Of a stretch of 64,000 nt of DNA, positions 27,288 through 35,823 are shown piece after piece. Within the stretch, counting starts at the first letter, position 1; every line of letters begins with the position of its first letter. Origin of the DNA: Georgenia daeguensis (lineage in GTDB: Bacteria > Actinomycetota > Actinomycetes > Actinomycetales > Actinomycetaceae); the NCBI RefSeq assembly GCF_039537705.1, contig NZ_BAABBA010000020.1, positions 7,107-71,106 of the forward strand, written 5' to 3'. The notes under the pieces are model-generated. The model saw nothing but the letters and a program-made list of their open reading frames with translations. It was not told where the DNA came from and did no database searches. A program made the translations under genes and the position numbers.

Positions 27288-28103
27288 ATGGCTACCCGGT
27301 CCTGGATCGTCCCCGGCCCCTCCCAGCACGACGTCGAGGGTGTCGCCCGCCTGCGGGTCCAGCTGGTGGCAGGTTCCGTCACCGTCCTCGGGCACGACGC
27401 CCCGCACGTGCGGGTGGACGTCGCCGAGGTCGCCGGGAACCCGCTCGAGCTGACCGTCGAGGGGGACCGGCTCACGGTCGGCTACCCGTTCCTCGGGTGG
27501 GACGGCTGGGTCAAGCGCCTGCGCTCCTACCGCTCCACGGACACCGCCCGCCTGACGGTCCACGTCCCCCGGGCGACTGCTGTCACCGTGGCCACGGCGC
27601 TCGCCGAGGCCACCGTGAGCGACGTCGCCGAGGACGTCGTGCTGAACACGGCCGGCGGGCGGCTGCGCGTCACCGGCTGCCGCGGTGCCGCGTCGCTGAA
27701 GTCGGCGTCCGGGACGGTGGACGTCCTCGGGCACGACGGCCCCGTGCGCGTGAGCACGGCGGCCGGGCGCACCACCCTGACGGGCGACCTGCCGCGGGTG
27801 GAGGTGAGCACCGTCGCAGCCGCCGTCGCCGTGGCCACCTCGGCGCGTACCTCCATGGTCGACCTCTCCACGGTCTCGGGGGCGCTGACCGTGTCCCTGC
27901 CCGCCGGCACCGGGGTGTCGATGACGGCCCGGACCGTCGCGGGCCCGGTGCGCCTCGACGGCACCGACCACCGGTCCCCGGGCCTCGGAGCCACCACGGT
28001 GGAGGACCGCACCGACGGCGGGATCTGCTTCCTCACCACCCGGTCGGTCTCCGGCAGCGTCGACGTCACCCGCGCGGCCGTGCTGCCGGAGGGGCTGCGG
28101 TGA
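27288..28103 (+). CDS. DUF4097 family beta-strand repeat protein
   Basis: 271 aa with repeated short strands typical of DUF4097 right-handed beta structures: VQLVAGSVTVLGHDAPHVRV, VVLNTAGGRLRVTGCRGAAS, LKSASGTVDVLGHDGPVRVS, DLSTVSGALTVSLPAGTGV and TRSVSGSVDVTRA. There is no signal peptide, so it is probably cytoplasmic. The family is of unknown function and often occurs near regulators or membrane proteins. It follows the dehydrogenase by 10 nt and its stop overlaps the next gene (GTGA). Confidence 0.8.
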   Translation: MATRSWIVPGPSQHDVEGVARLRVQLVAGSVTVLGHDAPHVRVDVAEVAGNPLELTVEGDRLTVGYPFLGWDGWVKRLRSYRSTDTARLTVHVPRATAVTVATALAEATVSDVAEDVVLNTAGGRLRVTGCRGAASLKSASGTVDVLGHDGPVRVSTAAGRTTLTGDLPRVEVSTVAAAVAVATSARTSMVDLSTVSGALTVSLPAGTGVSMTARTVAGPVRLDGTDHRSPGLGATTVEDRTDGGICFLTTRSVSGSVDVTRAAVLPEGLR

Positions 28104-28720
28104 GCGAGGACGGACGGCTCGCCCCGGTCGAGGGCATCGCGGAGGACACCGCCGCCGGGTTCCGCGCCCAGGTCGCGCAGGCCGCCCGGGACCGGGCGGG
28201 AAGCTGGGACGCCGTCGCCGACGTGCTCGCCGCCCCCGGCACCGAACTCGTCGAGCGCCTGCGCGCCGGCGAGCTGGCCACGGCCTGGCGGCTCGGGGCC
28301 CGCTGGCTGGGGGCCGACGCAGAGCTGTTCACCCGGGACCTCATGAGCCTGGACGTCTACGCGCGCGGCTCGCGGCGCCGGAGCGCCGAGCAGGACCTCG
28401 CAGTGCTCCGGGCCGACCACGACCGCCTCGTCGCGCCGGAGGGCGACCTCGTCACCCCGGTGCGCCGTGTCGCGGAGGTGTGCCGTGAGGAGTCCGACGC
28501 CTGGGCCACCGGGGACATGGCGGCCGGGCGCGCCGTCCGGGCCCGCGAGCGCACCCTCATCGAGGAGACCCTCGTGCCGGGGCTCGCGAACGTGGGCGGG
28601 CGCCTCGCGCAGGAGGCGGAGGCCCGGGTGTGCCGCACGCTCGGCCGGCTCGTCCTCGCGGTGCTCTCCGTCGAGAGCGGCCGGGACTACCTGCGCGCCG
28701 TGCTGGGCGACGAGGACTGA
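28100..28720 (+). CDS. Hypothetical all-helical protein, possibly TorD-like
   Basis: 206 aa from GTG 28100, coupled to the DUF4097 gene by a 4-nt overlap. The sequence is almost all helix, with no signal peptide. Two stretches recall TorD/NarJ chaperones: LRADHDRLVAPEGDLVTPVRR (about 100-120; TorD members have LRxDYxRLF-GPG---PPYESV) and the final helix pair LGRLVLAVLSVESGRDYL. It faces a DMSO-reductase operon with a clear TorD gene and ends 9 nt from that operon's last gene. The similarity is weak and I am not sure of it. Confidence 0.6.
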   Translation: MSEDGRLAPVEGIAEDTAAGFRAQVAQAARDRAGSWDAVADVLAAPGTELVERLRAGELATAWRLGARWLGADAELFTRDLMSLDVYARGSRRRSAEQDLAVLRADHDRLVAPEGDLVTPVRRVAEVCREESDAWATGDMAAGRAVRARERTLIEETLVPGLANVGGRLAQEAEARVCRTLGRLVLAVLSVESGRDYLRAVLGDED

Positions 28721-28729
28721 GCCGGGACG

Positions 28730-29674
28730 TCAGCCCGCCGCGCGCTGCGCCGTCGGCGGGACGAACGAGCCGAACGGGTTCGCGCGCCGGTAGGCGCAGA
28801 CCGGGCACAGCCGCTCTCCCGACGGCGTGGGGAAGCGCGTGCCGCACCGCTCGCAGGGCGCCGTCGCCATGGACTGGACCGGCACGGGCCCGCCATCCAG
28901 CACCTCCTGCCAGGACCGGTTGCCGACCGGTGCGAGCGCGTCCTGCGGGCACAGGTCGACGCAGCCCAGGCAGCCGTCGCAGGCCGCCGGGTCCTGCAGC
29001 AACATCGTGATCGCGGGCCCGGACGGGGCGCTGTGCCGCAGGGCGAGGGCGTCCGTGGGGCACGCCCGCACGCAGACCCCGCACGCGGTGCAGCCCCGCG
29101 CGGACAGCGCCGCCGCGGGTCCCGCCAGCGCGGCGAGAGCCGGGGCGTCGGGGGTGTCGCGGTCGACGAGCTCCCGGACGGCTGCGACGAGCCGCAGCTG
29201 CGGGTGGAGGTCCTCGTCGGGGAGGGGACGGGGAACCGGGTCGGCCAGCCCCATGACCTGGCGCCGGCTCAGCGGCATGTGCCCGGCGTCCAGCACGGCG
29301 CGGCGGCGGCGCAGCCCGCGGGGGCGCCGGTCAGCGGCTCCCGGCGCACCGGCGTCCGGCCCGCCGTCGACGTGCAGCCGGTCCGCGCCGGACGCCTGGA
29401 GCAGCGCGACGAGCGGGCGCAGCCGGGCCGACGCGGTGCCGGCGTCGTCGCAGCCGTCGAGCCGGACCAGGACGTCCGTGGCGCCGAGTGTGAGCAGCTC
29501 CACCAGCTCGTGCCCGGCGAGGTCGGCCGCGCACGCGCCCAGCCGCACGACCACCCGCCGGCGGTCGCCGAGGGAGGCGCCCGGGTGCTCGGCGCACACG
29601 AGCTCCAGGGCCCGCTGGTCCGGCTGCCGCACCAGCCAGGCCTGCACCCCCCGCAGCCCGACGGCGCCGCTCAT
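28730..29674 (-). CDS. Ferredoxin-type protein with C-terminal zinc ribbon
   Basis: 314 aa, last gene of the dms-type operon; its ATG overlaps the torD stop by four bases. Residues 1-190 have no recognisable domain. Two [4Fe-4S] motifs follow: CTACGVCVRACP near 202 and CDGCLGCVDLCP near 236. The last 45 residues hold CERCGTRF...CPVC, a zinc-ribbon pattern like that of FdhE-type proteins. It is probably a cytoplasmic electron-transfer or maturation factor for the molybdoenzyme. The arrangement is unusual and no exact family comes to mind. Confidence 0.75.
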   Translation of the reverse strand: MSGAVGLRGVQAWLVRQPDQRALELVCAEHPGASLGDRRRVVVRLGACAADLAGHELVELLTLGATDVLVRLDGCDDAGTASARLRPLVALLQASGADRLHVDGGPDAGAPGAADRRPRGLRRRRAVLDAGHMPLSRRQVMGLADPVPRPLPDEDLHPQLRLVAAVRELVDRDTPDAPALAALAGPAAALSARGCTACGVCVRACPTDALALRHSAPSGPAITMLLQDPAACDGCLGCVDLCPQDALAPVGNRSWQEVLDGGPVPVQSMATAPCERCGTRFPTPSGERLCPVCAYRRANPFGSFVPPTAQRAAG

Positions 29675-30378
29675 GGCAGGAACGTCGTCCGCGCCAGGTC
29701 CAGGGTGCCGAGCCCGAGCGCGGCGACGCCCTGGTAGAAGAACGTGGTCGAGGCGTTCGCCGCCTGCGTGAGGCAGCGCGGCGCCCACGCCAGCAGGTGC
29801 TCGTCGAGGAACGCCACCAGGGCGCGCAGGATCTGGGCGAGCGCGAGGTCGTCGCCGGACTCCAGCGCGTCCAGCCCCCGCACCGCCAGGGTCGCGACGA
29901 AGCTCAGCTCCAGCCCGACGTGGTCGTCCGGCTCGCTGTTGAGCCGTGGCGCCACCAGCCCGAACTCGGCGTACGCCGCGCGGACCTGCATGGTCTCCGC
30001 CTCGAAGAGCAGGCGGTCCTCGGACCGGTGCACGGACTCGTACGGAGGTGCCTTCATCGGCCCGGGGCCACGGAAGAGCCGGGTGTAGTCCCGGCGGACA
30101 CGCACCTCGTCCTCGTACGCGGCAGCCGACTCGGCGAGCAGCGCCGCCCCCCGCCGGCAGTCGCTGTGGCCGGGCAGCGGCCACTCCCGCAGCAGGTCCG
30201 CGTCGCGGACGCGGGCGAGGACGTCCGCGGAGGGCGCCGCGACCAGCAGCGAGGAGAGCGTGGTGAACGCGGCGGCGAACCGGTCGAGCGTGTCCGCCAG
30301 GGCCACGCGGTCCGCCAGCAGGGTGGCGACCGGAGTGGGGTCGGCGCTCGCCCCGGGGCGGACGGGGGTGGTGGTCAT
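29671..30378 (-). CDS. TorD/DmsD family molybdoenzyme chaperone
   Basis: 235 aa. The family motif is clear: VRRDYTRLFRGPGPMKAPPY (about 93-112) then ESVHRSEDRLLFEAETMQVRAAY, followed by NSEPDDHVGLELSFVATLAV and FLDEHLLAWAPRCLTQAANAS. Such proteins bind the twin-arginine signal of the catalytic subunit and hold it until the molybdenum cofactor is inserted. It lies between dmsC and the ferredoxin in the operon, with the dmsA product carrying an RR signal, so the partner is evident. Confidence 0.92.
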   Translation of the reverse strand: MTTTPVRPGASADPTPVATLLADRVALADTLDRFAAAFTTLSSLLVAAPSADVLARVRDADLLREWPLPGHSDCRRGAALLAESAAAYEDEVRVRRDYTRLFRGPGPMKAPPYESVHRSEDRLLFEAETMQVRAAYAEFGLVAPRLNSEPDDHVGLELSFVATLAVRGLDALESGDDLALAQILRALVAFLDEHLLAWAPRCLTQAANASTTFFYQGVAALGLGTLDLARTTFLP

Positions 30379-30391
30379 GTCCTTGCCTTCC

Positions 30392-31324
30392 TCACATGCC
30401 GATCCGGGTCATGGAGTCGTAGAACAGGGAACGGCCGATCAGCTCGCCCCCGAGGACCAGCACCAGGGCGGTGACGGCCAGCACGGCCAGCGGCACGGCG
30501 CGGGCGGTCGGCGACGCGCGCCGGACGAGGAAGACGGACAGCAGCCCCGCGCCGACGAAGACCAGCACGAGCCGCGCGACGAACCAGCCACCGGAGAAGA
30601 CGGCGGCGGACTCGGCGGCGGCCCCGCCCGCCGTCGTAAGACCGGTGAGGTGGAGCGGGATGATGAGGAACTCCACGCCCAGGAGGGCGACCGCCGCCAC
30701 CCCGACGCCCTTGAGGCAGGAGGAGAGCAGCTCCCGGGTGGGGGCGTCCACCTCGTCCGTGCGCCCGGCGCGGGCGGCCGCGCGCCGCCGCCACAGGACG
30801 GTCGCCATGAACGCGGCCCCGACGGCGAGCGAGCCGAGGAGGAACGTGGTGGTGAAGAACTGCGCCGGGGTGGCCCAGGTGTGCCAGGCCGGGACGGTGA
30901 CGAGCGAGTAGTAGATCATGCTCATCGACAGGACGAGCAGCAGCCCGACCACCGCGGTGAGCGCGGCGAGGGCCTGGCGCAGCCTGGTCGAGCCCCACCG
31001 GAACCACTGGGCCAGGGCGAAGAGGAAGCCCAGGCCGGCGAACGTGGTGCCGGCGATGATCTCGCGGGAGAGCCAGGACGTCTCCACGTGGCGGATGACG
31101 TTGAGCGTGTTCATCACGTCGTTCATGTGGAACATCGACGCGATCAGGCCCAGCACCAGCGTCGGGCCGATGGCGTAGAGCGCCGGGTCGGTGACCCGGT
31201 CCACGGCCTCACGGCCGTACCGGCGCGAGGCGAAGACCTGCACCACGCCGAGGACGACGAACGCGCCGACGCTCATCTGCGCGAGCACGGTGAAGATGAT
31301 CATGGGCAGCTCGTGCGTGTTCAC
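30392..31324 (-). CDS. dmsC: DMSO reductase membrane anchor subunit (DmsC-like)
   Basis: 310 aa from a GTG start, MNTHELPMIIFTVLAQMSVGAFVVLGVVQ. Eight hydrophobic helices are visible (near 8-29, 47-66, 86-105, 118-137, 152-174, 208-228, 245-262, 277-297), as in the DmsC family. It anchors the catalytic and Fe-S subunits to the membrane and oxidises menaquinol. It starts 3 nt after the dmsB stop. The exact terminal substrate (DMSO, TMAO, selenate or other) cannot be read from this subunit. Confidence 0.92.
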   Translation of the reverse strand: MNTHELPMIIFTVLAQMSVGAFVVLGVVQVFASRRYGREAVDRVTDPALYAIGPTLVLGLIASMFHMNDVMNTLNVIRHVETSWLSREIIAGTTFAGLGFLFALAQWFRWGSTRLRQALAALTAVVGLLLVLSMSMIYYSLVTVPAWHTWATPAQFFTTTFLLGSLAVGAAFMATVLWRRRAAARAGRTDEVDAPTRELLSSCLKGVGVAAVALLGVEFLIIPLHLTGLTTAGGAAAESAAVFSGGWFVARLVLVFVGAGLLSVFLVRRASPTARAVPLAVLAVTALVLVLGGELIGRSLFYDSMTRIGM

Positions 31325-31327
31325 GGC

Positions 31328-31945
31328 TCACAGCTCCTCGGGGTTGGCCACGGCGCCGGTCCCGGCGCCGGTGGGCTGCGCGTCGCGGTGGGGCGTGATG
31401 ACCAGGCGCGGGCGGGTGATGGAGGGGTCGGGCAGCGGCTCGACGGCGGCGAGATCGCCGTGCCGGGCGCGCAGCTCGTCGATCGGGCCCCAGTCGAGGG
31501 CGCGGGACGGGCAGGCCGCCACGCACGCGGGGTCCTCGCCCTCGGCCCGGTAGTCCGCGCACATGTCGCACTTGGACATGTGGCCGGTCTGCGGGTTGAA
31601 CTGCGGGGCCGAGTAGGGGCAGGCCCACTCGCAGTAGCGGCAGCCCACGCACTTGTCCTCGTCGACGCTGACGATCCCGTCCTCGCCGACGTGCATCGCG
31701 GTGGTCGGGCAGACCTCCACGCAGATCGGGTTCTCGCAGTGGTTGCACGCCATCGACGTGTAGTACGAGAAGACGTTCGGGACGAAGGTGTCGCCGTCCC
31801 GCTGCCAGGTCCCGCCGGTGTACTCCGCGACGCGCCGCCAGGTCACCCCCGTGGGCAGGTCGTGCTTGTCCTTGCAGGCCACCGAGCAGGCCTTGCAGCC
31901 GTTGCACAGGGTCTGGTCGAAGTGGAATCCGAGTTGCTGAGCCAT
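31328..31945 (-). CDS. dmsB: DMSO reductase iron-sulfur subunit (DmsB-like)
   Basis: 205 aa starting MAQQLGFHFDQTLCNGCKAC. Sixteen cysteines fall in four ferredoxin motifs: CNGCKACSVAC (14-24), CNHCENPICVEVCP (about 70), CVGCRYCEWACP (about 98) and CDMCADY...CVAACP (about 125-145), giving four [4Fe-4S] clusters that carry electrons from DmsC to DmsA. GGAGAGG lies 5 nt before the ATG. It lies between dmsA and dmsC. Confidence 0.95.
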   Translation of the reverse strand: MAQQLGFHFDQTLCNGCKACSVACKDKHDLPTGVTWRRVAEYTGGTWQRDGDTFVPNVFSYYTSMACNHCENPICVEVCPTTAMHVGEDGIVSVDEDKCVGCRYCEWACPYSAPQFNPQTGHMSKCDMCADYRAEGEDPACVAACPSRALDWGPIDELRARHGDLAAVEPLPDPSITRPRLVITPHRDAQPTGAGTGAVANPEEL

Positions 31946-31959
31946 GTTCCTCTCCTGCC

Positions 31960-34416
31960 TCAGACCTTCTGGACCTGAGCGAGCGTGGTGTGCTGGGCGT
32001 TGCCCTTGGCGATGGGGGACGGGTGCCACGAGGTCAGCGAGTTGACCGAGCCTCCGACGTCGACCCCGCGCCTGTCGGGGGAGTACCAGGCACCCTGCGG
32101 GACGGACATCACCCCGGGGGCGATCCGGGCGGTGACCCGGGCGGGCAGCTGGATGCGGCCGCGGTCGTTGAACACCTGCACGAGGTCACCGTTGGCGATG
32201 CCGCGCTCGGCGGCGTCCCCGGGGTTGATCCACACCACCTGCGGGTGCGCCTCCTTCATCCAGTCGACGTTCCCGTAGGAGGAGTGCGTGCGCTGCTTGT
32301 AGTGGTGGCCGATGACCTGCAGCGGGTACGTGGCGTTCGCCCGGGCCTCGGCGGCCCCCTCCCAGGTGTCGAGGTGCTCGGGCAGCGCCGTGATCCGGTC
32401 GCCCTCGGGCAGCTCCCACGTCCTGGCCAGCTCCCAGAGCTGCTGGGAGAAGATCTCGATCTTCCCCGACGGCGTGGCGAGCGGGTTGGCCTCCGGGTCG
32501 GCACGGAAGTCGGCGAGGGCGACGTTGCCGCTGTCGGTCGGCGCCTTGACCTTCCACACGCCCATCTCCCGGAGCTCCTCGAAGCTCGGCAGGTCGGGGA
32601 TGTTCTCCCGGGAGGCGTCGACGACGGCGGCCACCCACTCCTCCTGGGTGCGGCCCTCCGTGAACTGCTGCTCCACCCCGAGCCGGCGCGCGATCTCCGT
32701 CATCATCTCGTAGACGGTCTTGCAGTCGTAGAGCGGCTCGATGACCTTGTCGGCCACGATCGTGTACCCGAGGTTGCCGGCGCTGCCCTGCTGGATGATG
32801 TCGAGCTGCTCGGCGTTGGAGACGTCGGGCAGCACGATGTCGGCGTAGCGGGCCGAGACCGTCATCTGGTTGTCGATGACGACGATGAGCTCGCACCTGG
32901 TGTCGTCCTCGAGCAGCTTGACGGTGCGGTTGATGTCGCCGTGCTGGTTCGTCAGGGCGTTGCCCGCGTACTGCCAGACCATCTTGATCGGGACGTCGAG
33001 CTTGTCCTTGCCGCGCACGCCGTCACGCAGGGCGGTCATCTCCGGGCCGTGGTCGATGGCGTCGGTCCACCCGAACACCGAGATCGCGGTCTGGACGGGG
33101 TTCTCGGTGGCGAACGGGTTCGCCATCGGCAGGGAGTAGGCCCCCTCACGCTCACCGGTGCCGCCGCCGGGCACGCCCACGGAGCCGGTCAGCGCCGCGA
33201 GGGTGAAGATCGCGCGGGCCTGGTTCTCGCCGTTGGCGTGGCGCTGCGGGCCCCAGCCCTGGGTGATGTGGACGGGGCGGGCCCGGCCGATCTCCCGGCC
33301 GAGCCGGACGATGGACGACGCCGGCACCCCGGTGACGGACGCGGCCCAGTCGGGCGTCTTCTCGGTGCCGTCGGGACCCTCGCCCATGATGTAGGAGCGG
33401 TAGGAGCTCCCGGCGGGCACGCCGTCGGGCATGTGGTCCTCGTCGAAGCCGACGCAGTACCTGTCGAGGAACTTCTGGTCGTGGAGGTTCTCGGAGATCA
33501 TCACGTGCGCGATGCCGGCCACGAGGGCCGCGTCGGTGCCGGGGCGCAGGGCGACCCACTCGTCCGCGAGGCCGAGCGCGGTGTCGGAGTAGCGCGGGTC
33601 GACGACGATCGTGCGGACGTTGTGCAGCTTCTTCGTCTGCTGGCTGACGAAGGTCTCGCCGCCGCCGGACATGCGCGTCTCGAGCGTGTTGTTGCCGAAG
33701 AGGATCTGCAGCTGGGCGTTCTTGGCGTCGTCGAGGCTGTTCGACCCGATCCAGCCGCCGTAGTGGTACCCGACGGCGCCGGCGATCTGCGCGGAGGAGT
33801 AGTCGCCGTAGTGGTTGAGGTAGCCGCCGACACAGTTCATCAGCCGCGCGACCGGGGTCTCGATCGGGGGCCAGCTGCGGGTGATCGTCCCGCCGAGGGT
33901 GCCGGTGCCGTAGTTGAGGTAGATGGACTCGTTGCCGTAGTCCTTGATGAGCCGCTGGATCGTCGAGGCGATCTCGTCGAACGCCTCCTCCCAGCTGATC
34001 TCCTCCCACTCGCCGGCACCGCGGCGGGTGCCGGCCACCCGGCGCAGCGGGGTCTTGAGCCGGTCGGGGTTGTAGATGCGGTGCCGGATGGAACGGCCGC
34101 GCACGCAGGCGCGGATCTGCTGGGTGCCGAGCTCGTCGTCGCCGGTGTTGTCCGGCAGCACCCGGACGATCCGGCCGTCCTTGACCTGCATCCGCAGCGG
34201 GCACCGCGAGCCGCAGTTGACGTTGCAGGAGGACCAGACGGTGCGGTCGGCGTCGAGCGAGGAGACGGTGGCGGCGTTGGCCGGGCCCACCCCGGGGAGC
34301 ACGCCGAAGTGGGAGGCCGCCCCCGCGAGGGCGACGGTGCCGCCGGCCGCCGCGGACCACTTGAGGAACGACCGGCGCTCCAGACCTGCCGGTCGTGCGG
34401 TGGTGTGCGTGGTCAT
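31960..34416 (-). CDS. dmsA: Molybdopterin oxidoreductase, DMSO/selenate reductase family catalytic subunit
   Basis: 818 aa. A twin-arginine signal ERRSFLKW (13-20) and hydrophobic stretch precede mature VSSLDADRTVWSSCNVNCGS. A [4Fe-4S] motif uses C64, C68, C72 and C104. Molybdopterin-guanine-dinucleotide binding is spread over ILFGNNTLETRMSGGGETF, TQGWGPQRHANGENQARAIF and a C-terminal QVFNDRGRIQLPARVTARI. The enzyme is exported folded by the Tat system and faces the outside. DMSO/selenate-type membership is clear; the natural acceptor is not. It leads the five-gene operon dmsA-B-C-torD-ferredoxin. Confidence 0.93.
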   Translation of the reverse strand: MTTHTTARPAGLERRSFLKWSAAAGGTVALAGAASHFGVLPGVGPANAATVSSLDADRTVWSSCNVNCGSRCPLRMQVKDGRIVRVLPDNTGDDELGTQQIRACVRGRSIRHRIYNPDRLKTPLRRVAGTRRGAGEWEEISWEEAFDEIASTIQRLIKDYGNESIYLNYGTGTLGGTITRSWPPIETPVARLMNCVGGYLNHYGDYSSAQIAGAVGYHYGGWIGSNSLDDAKNAQLQILFGNNTLETRMSGGGETFVSQQTKKLHNVRTIVVDPRYSDTALGLADEWVALRPGTDAALVAGIAHVMISENLHDQKFLDRYCVGFDEDHMPDGVPAGSSYRSYIMGEGPDGTEKTPDWAASVTGVPASSIVRLGREIGRARPVHITQGWGPQRHANGENQARAIFTLAALTGSVGVPGGGTGEREGAYSLPMANPFATENPVQTAISVFGWTDAIDHGPEMTALRDGVRGKDKLDVPIKMVWQYAGNALTNQHGDINRTVKLLEDDTRCELIVVIDNQMTVSARYADIVLPDVSNAEQLDIIQQGSAGNLGYTIVADKVIEPLYDCKTVYEMMTEIARRLGVEQQFTEGRTQEEWVAAVVDASRENIPDLPSFEELREMGVWKVKAPTDSGNVALADFRADPEANPLATPSGKIEIFSQQLWELARTWELPEGDRITALPEHLDTWEGAAEARANATYPLQVIGHHYKQRTHSSYGNVDWMKEAHPQVVWINPGDAAERGIANGDLVQVFNDRGRIQLPARVTARIAPGVMSVPQGAWYSPDRRGVDVGGSVNSLTSWHPSPIAKGNAQHTTLAQVQKV

Positions 34417-34655
34417 GGGTCCTCCCGGTGGCTGCGCTCGGATACCTGTTCATTAAGGCGCACCGCCGGGTTGCGAACGTGGGGCGATGGTCCCGCGCCG
34501 CCCGGGGGCACGGGGCGTCGACGGTGTGACGCACGTCCCCTCCGGGACTTTCGGACCCGGTCCGCGCGGTTCGCCCGGCGGGCCCAGGGACACCGGCACC
34601 CGGTGTGCCACGATGGGCGAGACACCGAGAGGCCGCCCCGCGGAAGGAGCACCCC

Positions 34656-34976
34656 ATGCCCGACCACCTGCCCGAGGTCTACACCGACTTCCGGAAGCGC
34701 TTCAGCGAGGTCGCGCGCAGCCAGGACGCCCTCGCCGCGGCCGTCGACGCGGCCGGCCCGCTCGACGAGCGAACCACGCGCCTGGTCAAGCTCGGCATCG
34801 CCGTCGGCGCCCAGGCCGAGGGGGCGGTCCGCTCGAACGTGCGCAAGGCGCTCGCGGCCGGTGCGACCGTCGAGGAGGTCGAGCAGGTGGTGCTGCTCGG
34901 GATGACCACCCGCGGCTTCCCCGCCACCGTGGCGGCGTGGCAGTGGCTGAACGAGGTCGTGGGGGAGCGGGAGTGA
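34656..34976 (+). CDS. Carboxymuconolactone decarboxylase-like (AhpD-fold) protein without cysteines
   Basis: 106 aa, MPDHLPEVYTDFRKRFSEVA, with the CMD core LDERTTRLVKLGIAVGAQAE and LAAGATVEEVEQVVLLGMTT. AhpD-type members normally carry CxxC and His where this protein has AEGAVRSNVRKAL; it contains no cysteine at all. It is therefore unlikely to be a peroxidase or disulfide reductase. GGAAGGA precedes the ATG. It overlaps the DUF6457 gene by four bases and so belongs to the moaE transcript. Confidence 0.85.
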   Translation: MPDHLPEVYTDFRKRFSEVARSQDALAAAVDAAGPLDERTTRLVKLGIAVGAQAEGAVRSNVRKALAAGATVEEVEQVVLLGMTTRGFPATVAAWQWLNEVVGERE

Positions 34977-35377
34977 GCGACCGGCGAACCGGGCCGGCCG
35001 AGACCGGCCCGGGTGCGGGACGCGGCGACGAGACCCGCAAGATGACCGTGATGAACGCCTGGCTCGACGAGGTCTGCGCGGAGCTCGGCGTCGACCGTGA
35101 CGTGCTGAGCGCGGCCACCCCACCGATGCTGCGCCTCATCAGCGAGGTCGCGCACGGCCCCAGCCGTCCCGGCGCACCCCTGACGGCCTTCGTCGTCGGT
35201 CTCGCGGCGGCCCGGGCCGCCGGCGGGACGGACGAGCAGGCGGGCGCCGTCGTCGAGCGGGTCGACGCCGTCAGCGCCCTGGTGGCGCGGTGGAACGAGC
35301 GTCACGACGGCGCCACGCCGGGCGCACCGGCCGCGCCGGGCCGGGCTGGGGCGAACGAGACGGAGGGCACGCGATGA
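34973..35377 (+). CDS. DUF6457 family protein
   Basis: 134 aa from GTG 34973. The central helical domain (MTVMNAWLDEVCAELGVDRD, MLRLISEVAHGPSRPGAPLT, AFVVGLAAARAAGG) is the DUF6457 fold, often found next to or fused with MobA molybdenum-cofactor guanylyltransferases. The ends are low-complexity. Overlaps on both sides (GTGA before, ATGA after) couple it to the CMD-like gene and moaE. A role in molybdenum cofactor use is supported by context, not by known biochemistry. Confidence 0.8.
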   Translation: MSDRRTGPAETGPGAGRGDETRKMTVMNAWLDEVCAELGVDRDVLSAATPPMLRLISEVAHGPSRPGAPLTAFVVGLAAARAAGGTDEQAGAVVERVDAVSALVARWNERHDGATPGAPAAPGRAGANETEGTR

Positions 35378-35820
35378 CCTCGCGGGTCACCCCGCCCGGT
35401 CACCGCGTGGTGCTCGCGGACGTGCGCGACACCGCGATCGAGGTGGGGGAGTGCGCGGCCGCGGTGGACGATCCGGCGGCGGGCGCCGTCGTCACGTTCG
35501 GCGGCGTGGTGCGCAACCACGACGGCGGGCGCAGCGTGCGCGAGATCGAGTACGTCGGCCACCCGACGGCCGGGCAGGTCGTCGCGGAGGTGGCCGCCGA
35601 CGTCGCCGCACGGTTCCCGGTCGACGCGGTCGCCGTCGTGCACCGGGTCGGCACGCTGCGGGTGGGCGACGTGGCCCTGGCGGCCGCTGTCTCCGCCGCG
35701 CACCGCGCCGAGGCGTTCGAGGCGACGGCGGAGCTGGTCGAGGAGATCAAGCGCCGCCTGCCGGTGTGGAAGCGTCAGGTCTTCCCCGACGGCACGCACG
35801 AGTGGACCGGGAGCGCTTGA
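35374..35820 (+). CDS. moaE: Molybdopterin synthase catalytic subunit MoaE
   Basis: 148 aa. Motifs of MoaE: AGAVVTFGGVVRNHDGGRSV (about 41-60), IEYVGHPTAGQVVAEVAADV, VAVVHRVGTLRVGDVALAAA, and the catalytic KRRLPVWKRQVFPDGTHEW near the end. With MoaD it adds sulfur to cyclic pyranopterin phosphate. It converges on moaD-moaA with a 3-nt gap between the stops. Confidence 0.95.
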   Translation: MTSRVTPPGHRVVLADVRDTAIEVGECAAAVDDPAAGAVVTFGGVVRNHDGGRSVREIEYVGHPTAGQVVAEVAADVAARFPVDAVAVVHRVGTLRVGDVALAAAVSAAHRAEAFEATAELVEEIKRRLPVWKRQVFPDGTHEWTGSA

Positions 35821-35823
35821 GGC

